Assembly (NCBI GenBank): GCA_001931875.2
Contig: MSJH02000660.1
Coordinates: 62,001-126,000 of the forward strand
Origin: Byssochlamys sp. IMV 00236
Taxonomy: Eukaryota; Ascomycota; Eurotiomycetes; Eurotiales; Thermoascaceae
DNA: 64,000 nucleotides
Reading direction: 5' to 3'
Positions 9,981-20,719 of this stretch are shown here, one piece after another; position 1 is the first letter of the stretch; every line of letters starts with the position of its first letter. A model generated the notes under the pieces. It was given only the letters and a program-made list of their open reading frames with translations, was not told the DNA's origin and made no database searches. A program made the translations under genes and the position numbers.

Positions 9981-10819
9981 TTCGAGATAGAAAAGGAAAC
10001 GAGACGAGGGACAGAATGATTGCTAGAAGCCAGTGATGCAGAATCGTATGAAATGAAGACGAACTCGAAGCATCTATCTAAGTATTATTCTTTCTATTCT
10101 ATCCAGAACGGGAGCCATCCGGGTCTGCCGCGCCCGCCGTAGCGGCAGCTCGCTTAGGGTCACGTGCGGTGTCAGCCTCAGGCGAAGACAAGTCAAGCCA
10201 GAGAGAGCGTGACCCCTTCTCCCGCAGTTGTGGCCAACCCATGGATCCCCGATCCTTACGTCTTCTGAGCATCCCCAGACTGTATCGTTGCTGAGCTGCT
10301 TACCTCCGAGTCTGCGCAAGGCGTGTCAGGGTCCTCGTGTGGCCGGCCGTCTGTTGTTAGTTTACGCTCATCCCTTTGGCAAGCTTTTCCGGCGGCTATT
10401 CCAGGAAACGACACCTGGATCGGATTCCGTCTCTACACGCAGAGATATATGCCACCGACCGCCGTGAATCCGTCTCCCAAGTGGTAAGTTTGGCATCATG
10501 CTCCTGGCTGAGATATCGAAAGATCGAACCGCGCCGGCCTGGGCGACAGGCATATGCAGGCTGGTACAGAACACTAACGCTAAGATCTGTTGACAGTGCA
10601 GCGACCGCTCTATCGCGTCTTGCCTCGGGTTTGGCGCTTGCTTCCTAAAGTATCCCTATGATCGTCGAGACCGTCCGTCTACCGCTCAGACTGCAGCGTC
10701 CTTCAGTCTCGGCTGCTGCGCCGTGAGTGACGTTTCATCTGGCCCGGGAGAGGACGGTTCACCAGAACCCCGGTAGCAATATCGTTGATATTCTTCTTTT
10801 GTCCTGACTCTTCCTACCC
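9981..10819. promoter_or_regulatory. Divergent promoter region of mgr2 and the FHA-domain gene
   Basis: Two start codons face away from each other over about 840 bp. A CACGTG motif lies near 10159. No coding frame in it looks real. Its length leaves room for 5' leaders of both genes. Confidence 0.45.
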
Positions 10820-13104
10820 ATGACTGCTGTAGCGTCTCCGCCGAGTGTGCAGTCCGGGCCTCGTCTAGGATGGTATGCTTCTGGTAACGGAGGACAGGGA
10901 AGTCTGACTTCAGTGAACGCGGACGAGGTATCGCGCATGTTCATGCCACGGAAGAGCGTACAGAGATCCAACTCTTCATCCTCGATATCGTCAACTTCGT
11001 CGACGTCTACGGTCGCCGCAGCTTCTCAATCGAGTAATGGTGGACAGCACCCGGGCAGTGAAGGAGGAACCTACTCATCGAAAAAGAAACCCTCGAGAGG
11101 TCTTTGGCCGAGCTCAAAAGCGGAACCCGTCTCTGGCGTGACAAACGCTCGGTCACAAGCCGTCCCAGCGCCGTCATCTGGGCCTACGGCTTCGTCGGCC
11201 ATGTCTGCCATCCATCAGCCGTCGCCGATAGTGCCATCCCAGCATATGCTCCAGTCCGCACAGCAAAATGGCATCCACCCGGGGGTTGGGCCATCAAATG
11301 ACCCGCCGGCAGTTCTGACGCTCCTGCCTCTCAATGGCACTTTCGAGAGAAAACAGATAAATGTCCCATACTTCCCCGAAGTTCTGCGAGTGGGTCGTCA
11401 GACGAACGCGAAGACAGTTCCGACTCCTGTCAACGGATATTTCGACTCAAAAGTTCTTTCTAGACAGCATGCAGAGATATGGGCTGATAGAAGCGGAAAG
11501 ATTTGGATCAGGGATGTAAAATCCTCCAACGGCACCTTCGTCAACGGACAACGCCTCTCCCCAGAAAATCGCGATTCTGAACCTCATGAACTCCGCGAAG
11601 GTGATACGTTGGAATTGGGAATTGATATTGTGAGCGAAGATCAGAAATCTATCGTTCATCACAAAGTTTCGGCGAAGGTCGAGTATGCTGGTATATATGG
11701 GTCGAATCCCAACATTCTCGACCTGAACTTTGGGGACATCGATCCTACGTCGGGCGGAGGCCTTCTGCCCTCCCCCATCAGCCAATCCTTGGCCCATCTT
11801 CGTGGAAGGCCCGGCAGTTCAATGAGTAATCGGAGTGCTCAGAGTGCCGCTAGCAGCCAAATCAGCGCGCTACATCAGCAGCGCCAGATGAATTATTGGG
11901 TCTCGCCGATCAGCATTGAACAGGTCGTCAAAAGGCTCTCGGTATGTTTGCTGTATAGCAGTTCAGGAACCGTCAAGCTGACAACATTTAGAATGAAATG
12001 AAGCAGGCAAAGCAGCAGACCCAGGATCTACGGCAAACTGACGACTTCCTCAATGCGCTCATCACTCATGACAATTCCGACAAAGAAAAGGCTAGGCCGG
12101 TTTCGCTCGAGAATAACTCTACTCGTCAGACGAATGGAAGGCCAAAGGTGCCACGGCTTGATCCAATTTCAAGATTTACTGATCCGCCTGCACCGCCTCC
12201 TCAGCAGCCCTTGCCTGAGAAACCGGATGCGCCAACTCGTGCAGCTAGTGACTCCATATCCAGTCTGAAACGTTCTGATACAGAGAAGCCGAAGCTCTCA
12301 GGTGGAAATTCACCTATGGCTCGGGAATCGAGCCAGATTCTTTCTCTAATCGAAGCACTATCATCCGCCAAGAAAGAGTTAGATTCACAAGGTGCTCGCG
12401 TGAAAGAACTTGAACTTTTGCTCCTTCAAGAACGATCAGCCCGTGAAAATGCCGAGGAAAGAGCTCGAAAGCTAGAAATACAAGCCTCGAGGGATGGCCA
12501 GCCCTCGGAGGTCGAGGCTGCGTTCGAACCACCGAATGAGAAGGAAGAGAAAAGTACGAGCGAAGAGCTACCGCACGAGAAGGCCTCCGTTGTCGATGGC
12601 CTTAGCCCATCTCAAGTTGCTGATGTCCCTGAAATAAACGGCGAGGTGCCGTCTGTGGACCCTTCGCCCAAGCAACTGCAGCAGCGTTTGGATAATATGG
12701 TTGCCGAAATGGAAGAGATGAAGCAGCAGGTGGAGAGCTTTAAGAAGCGAGCGGAACAAGCAGAGCAAGACAAACAGGAGGCACGAAAATCACTCGCAGA
12801 AATGATCGAAACATTGCGGCGTGAGCGCGAAGAAGCTACTCGCGCAACGGATCATAAGTCAGAAAAAGGCATCCCTGACCGTACAGCATCTGAAGATGCT
12901 CCAGACCCTATTGCTCAATCCCGTCGTTCTGTCACTAGCCACCAGGTCAAGGAGCTCGAAAATGCATCCACTGCATTCGCGACGCAGCACCATCGAGACG
13001 ATGTTTTGGTTCAATCAAGCCCTTATGCGTCCATGCTTGGTGTTGTTCTTCTTGGTGTCGGCATCATGGCTTATCTTAACGGTTGGCAGAAGATGGACAA
13101 ATAG
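10820..13104 (+). CDS. FHA-domain, coiled-coil, tail-anchored STRIPAK component (SLMAP / PRO45 / HAM-4 / Far9-Far10 type)
   Basis: Two exons (10820-11941, 11992-13104) give 744 residues. The order is: a Ser-rich disordered leader; an FHA phosphothreonine-binding domain at about residues 175-270, with LRVGRQ, LSRQHAEI and SSNGTFVNGQRLS; a linker rich in Pro and charged residues; a long coiled coil (about residues 480-680); and a single hydrophobic C-terminal helix, MLGVVLLGVGIMAYL, that would anchor it in the ER or nuclear envelope. This architecture is that of SLMAP-type subunits of the striatin-interacting phosphatase and kinase complex, which controls hyphal fusion and sexual development in fungi. 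The intron is 50 nt with GTATGT and TTTAG. Assignment rests on architecture and motif match. Confidence 0.88.
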
Positions 13105-14433
13105 TTGTCCGCTTGTCAAGCTGTCGGGAATGTTCAGCTGCTGGCTTGTCAGTTTGATTCATTCAATAGAGGCATCACCGGTGGGGCAGCCGGTTCGAAA
13201 TTCTAGTGCTTTTTGACACATCTGCTTTTCACCATTAGCAGCATTGTGCTGTTACCTGTTCACAAAGCGTTTTAGTGGTTGCTCTCGGGGTTTGAGGAGT
13301 TTGCTCGGTTCCTATTATTCTAATCAGCGCCGGCCTTCTAGAAGCATTCGCTTTGTTTCATCTTTTTAGTTTCTAATGTCGTTCCGTGCTCCAGTCATGA
13401 TCCCCTGGTAGCAAGGACTCGATACGTTCCAGCATTTGCTGTATGTTTCTTCCTGTTTCCTGTTTATCGTTCGGGGCCAATGCCTGAATTGGCCCCATAC
13501 CAGCGTGTGTACTACACTGTTCTCTCCTTGCCACTATTTGTGACCTCATCCAGTAAGAGGATCTGCTCGGCGGCCTCTTTGTCGACATCTTTTCTCCTTT
13601 GTGTGTACATGATCGGAAAAAACGGGTATGCAATGACACGGGAAATCTCTTTGGACCGAACCTCTTCTGTTTTTGTTTGTTTTTCGCTTTCTCTCCCCCC
13701 CATTATTTCTTTACTTTTCTTGTTGAAGAGCTTTTATCAGACTTTGTTCGGAGTCTGGGTGGTGAAGGTTTCGACATATGTATTTGCCAATTATTACAGA
13801 TGAGTCTGAAAGTGAGTTATCACACAACAGCCTTATTCATTTCTTCATTCGTCTCTCCAATAGATACTCTAGAAACGATTGGGTTGTAAATACTCGCATG
13901 AGGACGAAGATATTTTGTTCGTCCTATCATTCCTGATCTATCAAACCAGTTGAGCTGCTGAGCCCCAAGACACCAATTTGCCCTGTGCGTAAAGGTCATG
14001 ATAGTGCGCCTCGAACTAGGGTCCCTGACAGCAAGTGAGTGCGGTAAAATGATTAGTCTTATATCGCCAATGCTTTTGGAGATGAGCGCCTCGTTGTCTG
14101 TCCCAGGATCCGACCGGGACGGCGCCGTCAGTTCGTCCTCTCATGCCAAACGTCGGCATAGACGCGATTGAGTGTCAGATTGCCTGATACGCACAGGCAT
14201 GAACATCCCTTTGCTCGAGGAAGCTGTAGCTGATGAATAAGTTCCACAGACATTGTGGACGATAGACCGCTGGACTAATATCCGGCAGCATGATAACGGC
14301 GAATGCTGTGGGCGCTACGCCTGTTTTCCATCAAGTCTCTTATCCCAGTACGGAACGACACGATGTACCCATGGACGAGGATCGCCATGATCATTCGGTA
14401 TTTGTCGACTCCTTGATGCTGCAACTGCGATCT
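13105..14433. other. Intergenic region between convergent genes
   Basis: About 1.3 kb between the stop codons of the FHA gene and pop7. It is T-rich in places (13370-13800) with several short chance frames. No gene or RNA is recognised. Confidence 0.5.
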
Positions 14434-15267
14434 TCACTTGAGCGTGATAGCGATCTCGACCATGTTCACCCATCGTGTTCGAGATTCGGGCAATTCCACA
14501 TCACCAGAAACGGCAGCCTTTGCGCGTCGCTTTCTCTTCTTCGACGGCTGTTTCGATGGAGCAGCAGCCTCCGATTCCGCAGGGCGAGTCGCATCTTCGC
14601 CGATCGCAGTCCCATCCTTCTTCCCATCACCACCACTTTCCTCCCCTATCTTCTCCTTCTCCATCTCTTTCCTCTTCGCCTCCTCATCCTCCACAATATC
14701 ATCAACAACCAACACCGTCCCCGTCTTCACTCGCACCTCATACTCCTCCTCTTTCTCCTCAAACCACCTCCCCACACTCAAAGCCCTCTCAATCGCTCTC
14801 CCAGTCGCCTTGATGAAAACCTCCTCTTTCCTCAACGTCTCCTGCCCCTTCGCTAGACGCGCCAGTTTCTCTTTCTCACTGATCTTGTTATTGCCCAGGT
14901 CCACGCCCGCGGTGGCTCGTTTCTCAGCATGGCGGAGCATTTTCTGAACGCGCTTCACGACGCTCATGAAGGGGGTGTTTGTGCCGACGTAGATGACTTT
15001 GGGCACGGAGGATCCAGCGTATGGGGACGCGACTGGGGGGTGGGGGATTGGTCGTTTCTGAACGCGGGCATCTTGGATAGTGTAAGCGTTGGGGTTTTAA
15101 TTAAATCCATTCCCATCTGGGAAGAAACCAGCAGTGGATATTGTATAGAATATTAGAAATGAAACGATATGAAACAAAATAAACGTACATTTTGGAAGTC
15201 TCACAAGATCTTTATTCTTCTTCTCGAATTGAAGATCTTTGCTGAGAAGCTTCTCTTTCGCCGCCAT
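14434..15267 (-). CDS. pop7: RNase P/MRP subunit Pop7 (Rpp20, Alba-like)
   Basis: Pop7 pairs with Pop6 to bind the P3 arm of RNase P and RNase MRP RNAs in the nucleus. Exon 1 (15267-15189) and exon 2 (15071-14434), joined across a 117-nt intron, give 238 residues. Family signatures straddle and follow the junction: ARVQKRPIPHPPVASPYAG, then VPKVIYVGTNTPFMSVVKRV, which is the Alba-fold start. A long Lys/Glu-rich insert follows (about residues 120-215), then a final beta strand VNMVEIAITLK. The fungal protein often carries such charged inserts. An in-frame ATG also exists at 15297; 15267 is preferred. The acceptor at 15072 is chosen because the earlier AG leads straight into a stop. Confidence 0.88.
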
Positions 15268-16111
15268 GACGGAGGTAAACGGAGAAAAAAGGATCAAAAG
15301 AATCCCTGCTAAGTCTCGCGGGGATTCGTCGCAAGACTGTCTCGGAGATAATAGTTAACTTGATAATCAGTAATCCCCTCTCAGAAGAATAAGAAATCTG
15401 GGATGTTGTTTTGCGCGAATAAATCAACCCTGGAGAATCGGCATGAATTAGTCTATGGTACAAGGGTGAATTCTGCCGCTTTTCTCCGCCAAACTCTCTT
15501 CGTTTCACGTGTTGGTAGTCTAGTAGTAGTAGGATTAAGTATGGGGGTTCAGGAGTTTTATATTTATATCCGACACGTTCTAGGTCTGATCGCCGGTTTT
15601 AACTTGGTTGATAATAATGTGGTTGATTTATTTTGGGGAATGAGGAATACTGAGCTGTTGGTCTACTTACTACCGTAGTACCTATATATTTCCTAACTCC
15701 TACGGGTAATAATAGCATCATGCAGTGAGTACGAAACAAGTTCGTATCTCTCATTCCATATAGATATACTGCGATGGATATAATCCATCAAAAAGAACAA
15801 GAAGCTCATGAAAGACGAAATGAAATTTCCAGTGATATACGGTAAAAAGTACAAGTTCCCATCAAAAGCGCATTATCCTCCCAAAGTCCCACAAGGCTAT
15901 CCCCTATATCCCGTCCATGCTTTCCCATGGACAAAGTGGTATTTCTGAGCTGCCATGGCTCTAAACACGATCCAAACCGAACGTGATTGTAGCATTGGTT
16001 TCGTCGCTCGGGAGCCATGGTCTATAGCACGGTGAATGATAGACCTAGGTCATGCAGGTCCTATTGATAATGCATCACAGCCACCCTCAACTCGAGATCT
16101 TATCATGCCGT
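15268..16111. other. Intergenic region, upstream of pop7 and downstream of the secreted-protein gene
   Basis: Nothing beyond short chance frames is seen. It should hold the pop7 promoter and the 3' untranslated region of the gene ending at 16112. Confidence 0.5.
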
Positions 16112-17308
16112 TTACGCGATGAACTCTCTCACGGCGAAGCGTCCTCGGCCACGGTGACCGCCTCCAAAGCCTCCAAAGCCTCCAAAGCCACCACCTTGGC
16201 CGCCCTGGCCATTGTTTCCGCCCTGGCCATTGTTTCCGCCCTGACCACTGTTTCCGCCCTGAGCCTGGCTGCTCTGACCACTCTTGGCAGCGCTGCTGGA
16301 ACTGCTGCTAGCAGCGCTGCTACCAGTGCTGCTACCAGCGTTGTTCTGGGCATTCTGCTGGTTGTTGCTGCTCTGGCCAACAGTGAACTTCTGGCAGTCA
16401 TCCTGGGCACCGCGTTGCGCAACCTAGCAAGAAGTCGTTAGCCCAAATCACCCTTCTTCCATCTAGACAAAACTATTCAAACTTACAGGCATCAGAACGG
16501 GCTGGTGGTTAGCAGACGAAGTCATGGTGCAGACACGGTAGACACCAGCAGGGAGGCCTCCAGCAACATCGGCTGATAGACCGCCATTTCCATCTCCGGC
16601 ATCGTTGATACCCTTAAAGAAGGCGAATTGTGTTGCGTCAGGAGGTTGCTGGGTGTTGACGTCGTTCCCGAGAGACTGGATGGTGACATGGGTGTGACCG
16701 ACGACCTTACCACCCTGCAAAGCCTGAGGGGCGGCATAGTAGGTGTTATCCGGGTTTGTGAAAGTACCAGCTTGAAGGTTGTCGACTTGCAAATTGACTT
16801 GGAAGTCCTGGTTAGCTGGGATATCCTGCATAGCTTGTGGGTTCGTAATAATGGTCGAGATCATGTTGCTCTGTGCTGGAATATCTCCCATAACTGTAAA
16901 AAGTGTCAGCCATAGTTCACGAGTATAATCAAATGACGGTGAGACAAACCAATTCCATTGCAGGAGCCCTGCTTCAATTGCTGACCGTTGGTCAGAGTCT
17001 TTCCGGAACAGAAGTTGATGAAGTTGGCATTGTCCCTAAGTCTAGTCAGAAACGATCTTTTTGGTCATGGGGTTATCAACTTACGTTACAGAGGCCGCTG
17101 TTCCAGGGTCTGCAGAGGAGTCAAGTCCGTTGGATTGACTCCCTTTCTGGACATTGTTCGGATCCAGTGCGAGGTCACTGCTACTGCTTCCGCCGTTGTC
17201 GTTGTTGTCATTGTTGTCATTGTTGTCATTGTCATTATTACCGGCCAACGCGACGTTCAGTGCGCTGGTAGAGGCCAGCAAGACCAAGAGGAGGTTCTTG
17301 TAGAACAT
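16112..17308 (-). CDS. Secreted Asn/Gly/Gln/Ser-rich protein of a conserved fungal extracellular family
   Basis: Four exons (17308-17085, 17035-16950, 16893-16487, 16423-16112) encode 342 residues. A clear signal peptide (MFYKNLLLVLLASTSALNVALA) is followed by an Asn/Asp repeat tract, then a core with four cysteines in NFINFCSGK, GSCNGI, YRVCTMTS and QDDCQKF and the conserved blocks VVGHTHVTIQSL, FAFFKGINDAG and HQPVLMPVAQRGAQDDC. The tail is low complexity: Ser-rich, then repeated QGGNNG units, then GGFGGF repeats and a basic end. From memory, relatives in fungal genomes are often labelled ribosomal protein S17, which does not fit a secreted protein; the function is unknown. The repeats and signal peptide suggest the cell wall or extracellular space. 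Confidence 0.85.
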
Positions 17309-19638
17309 ATCGACGGTTGGACTTCAAAAAAAAAGGATTTGAAGGCAAACTTTCAGGACAAGGCCGGCGTCTTCCACAAAAAGAGATATCGACACTCAGT
17401 GCTCGCGGTGGTCAAGCGAAGGACTTCGAAAAAATTCCGGCTGGCGGAGTATTGGTAAATAGATACAACAAAGTCGACTGCAAAATAAAAAGGCAAGCCA
17501 AAGAAAATAGATCACGATCAACGTGATTTCCTTGCTGAGAGGAGAGCGAAGCCGCGAAGGGAGACTGGTGGGAGAATGAATGGAATCCCTCAAGAATGCA
17601 AAGCGGCACAAATAACTACCTCTGGCAGATTGAGAAGAAAGGAGAGAAGTGAACTGAGCAACTGAGCACGGAGTAGGAATGGAAGAAAACGGCCGGAAAG
17701 GCTTGGACATGAAGGGCTATTAAATGCCAAGACGATCACATCTCGAGAGAGTGGTATAGATCATGAAGCCTGCATGAAGTACATGGGATATTGTGAAACC
17801 GGGCCTGGCGGGGGGACTGTCGCAGGGTCCCGAGGGAGAAGAAAGGTTGGTAACACCATAATTAGTTCTCCGACAAACTTGGCAGATCGAGGAGCAAATC
17901 TGGAGGCCTTCTAGACAGATTAGGAGTGAGAACAGCCGCTCTATTTCCTGTCTGGGCATGCTACTTACTCCAAGCGCCCCAAGAGAGACACCATAGGAAC
18001 CGAATGGGCGTGCCGTCTGACGATGAACGCCGCACCTTCGTCTGGGCTGATACACCCCAGAGTCCGAGCCACATCTGATCGATCGACGAACACTGGACAC
18101 TGATGAGGCTCATAACCACCGACCCTTAATACCAGTCCTCGATCGCGAGGCGTTGCAGCGGTCGCGATGATCGTGACTGCATAGAGTAAATCGTAGAAGA
18201 TAAGTTAGCTTACCATTTCGCCTTCAATAGTTAACTAGTCCCCAACAAGCAAGACCATCACCAGAACCTGGAACGAGATTATTTGCCTTTCATCATTTCT
18301 AGATGCACGGTATCGCAGATGTTTGTCAAGCGTACCTTGTATTTAGACACTTTGTTTGGACGTAGCAGCTTCGATTGGGTGGTTTCCAAGCATGCCTAGA
18401 CGCTATCTACATCGCCAAGGCCATCGCCACTATCAAGGACGTCTACGTTTCGATCTGTGAACACTTCGCCAAATCAAGTCATGTCGGGCATTATGGCCTC
18501 TCGATGAGTCGATATAGATGGGTTGTCTCATGCTCGAATACTCTAAACTGATCGGGACTGAAGGATTCTAAGTGCGGCAACGGTATGATTTCCTAGCCCA
18601 GCAGTCCAGCAGTTTCCAAATCTGTAGTGGCGCCTGCTGTGTAGCCCCTGATCATCCCAGGACAGGAAATCTGACAGCACATGTTCCATCCTCGAAAGCG
18701 ACAGACGATTAGCATAGACCAGATTCGGCAATATGAATAATCGGGAGACCCTTCGGGATATCCCGCCCACGCTGGGTTGGTGGATTTTCTCCTATTATCG
18801 TCGAGCGAGACCGGAAAGCTCGGCCAGTCGACGTTTCGGATTCTCGGACAGGATGTCGACTGCCCTATATCACATCGTCTATAGTTACCTGCGTTTCTGG
18901 AAGTGGCGGCTTAGAAAGCAGATACTGCACAACCGGTCCCTTTTTATGGATGCCGCTGGTACTTGCTCTGTCCCATCTGAACCGATGAGACAGGTTTTTC
19001 CTAGAGAGGAAACTCGAAGTCACTGAGGGAAATTTTGTCAGTGATCCCGCGAGTAGTTAAGACACAAAGCTGACGTAGATAACCGACCCTGCCACGGCAA
19101 TGTCGGCTATTTTCTAGAAGAACCCTCTCTGTCTCGCGTTAACACTCGAGTGACCGCAGCATGGAGGACAATGCATGGACTCCTTCAGCATGGAATCGCC
19201 CTGGATATCGGACCCAGACGTATAAGCAGTTAGGGATGGAGTATCAGAAATCAATTGCCTCACTGTGTTTTCCTAGACAGGCGAGAGGTCGACGCCCTTG
19301 TCCAAAAGAAGAAAAGCAAATCTGCGTTGCTTCCTCTCCAGGGAAATGTATCATGTCTATTGCCCTCGATGACAACATGAATTGTTGAAAACCAAAAACC
19401 AAAAGGAAAGGAACAAAGATAGTAAGAGCAGAGAAAGTGAGTTGAAAATACCATTGCCGCATAGACTGTCAAGAGACAATATTAGTGACGATAATAAATA
19501 GCCCTCCAGAACGAATTCCGTCCGCCATTGACCGGTGGGAACGCCCTCATGCAGGCCACAGTGATGCTTGAAGACAATTGATATACCAATAAACAGACGA
19601 TGGCAATTCCACAAGAAAGAGTACAAGCATAGATCGCA
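17309..19638. other. Long intergenic region without recognised gene
   Basis: About 2.3 kb. The first 400 bases are probably the promoter and pyrimidine-rich leader of the secreted-protein gene. The frames at 18733-19026 (+) and 17720-18100 (-) have no recognisable protein features. No repeats or RNA genes are recognised. Confidence 0.45.
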
Positions 19639-20719
19639 CTACAAGATTGATCGAAGTAATTTGCCCTCGGTAACAAAGACTGCTTTTCCGGATAGTGTCA
19701 CAGACGCTACTTTGTCTCCGTTCTCATTCAGTACAACTTCAACGCAGATCTGGCTTGGTCGGCCCATTTCGACGCCTTGTTCGAAAGCAAAGATGTGTCT
19801 GGATCCTTTGCCGCCCTTGTGCAGAGCCATATAACAGGCGATAGTGCTACACGCAGCACCGGATGCTGGATCTTCAGCACCATCTGCAATCATTCGAACG
19901 CGTATTCGGTTGATGTGAGGCTCTTCTCTTGAATCGGGATCAAGTTGCACGTAATAGACACAGCCGCGATACGAGGATCCCCAACCATCATCCAAGTAGG
20001 CCTCCGGCGCATCGCCCACCTTCAAGCTCTTCAGTAAAGAGGGCTTGTTTGTGAAGTCGACGAGGGTGAAAGCCAGGCCCTTGACAAACGAAACCAGCGG
20101 AAAGGAACCTTCCATTTCGGCGACATCTCTGTTTTTCCGAAGGTTTGGTTGGACCGCCAGAACGTTGTCTGACGGTGTCTCCCTTTGATGGATGTGGACA
20201 CCATGCGGCACCTCTGCTGCTGCAACCTGTCGACGAGGGTCGAAAAAAACCGGAATGCGACCCGCTTTCGTTAGTAACGTCGAGGTCCAAGGCCCTTCCT
20301 CGTTGGCAATGTGGTGTTCATGATCCAATTCCCGAAAGATGTAATGGGCGGCCCCGATCACCGCCTGGCCGTCGAAACTCAGTTCTTCGTTCCGACTGTA
20401 GATATCCAACCTTCGCGAGGCACCCGGTTCTGTATCATGCAGGAAGGCCGTCTCCGCTAGATTGAACTCCCTTGCGATTTGCTGTTTTCTTTCCCGCGGT
20501 AGGGCGTCATTCCTGGTGCTTACAATAGCTAGCTGGTGACCACGATATCTAGACAGATAACTAACGTTAATATTGATGCTTAGTGATAGATAGTTCGTAT
20601 TGGGAAGTCATACTTCTCTGAGGTAAAAACATCGGCGGTCACTGCGGTTGGTCAGATCGTCTGAAGATCGTAAGCCAGAGGCTGATCTACTTACCAAAAG
20701 TGAATGGTCCGGAAGCCAT
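19639..20719 (-). CDS. PhzF-family isomerase-like protein
   Basis: PhzF-fold proteins are two-lobed, diaminopimelate-epimerase-like enzymes; fungal members mostly have no known substrate. Exons 20719-20695, 20641-20614 and 20548-19639 give 320 residues, close to the family norm of about 300. The N-terminus reads VTADVFTSEKYRGHQLAIV, and REFNLAETAFL carries the catalytic Glu position of PhzF. The usual FxGHPTxG loop is changed to FDGQAVIG, so His-Pro is replaced. The second lobe has DPASGAACSTIACY, matching the DPATGSA glycine loop. The first two exons are only 25 and 28 nt, and the joins were chosen to complete the conserved start. A real reaction cannot be inferred. Confidence 0.85.

Noticed and set aside
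14438..14947. Ser/Pro-rich open frames on the plus strand over pop7
   Set aside because: They are antisense shadows of the Lys/Glu-rich insert of Pop7.
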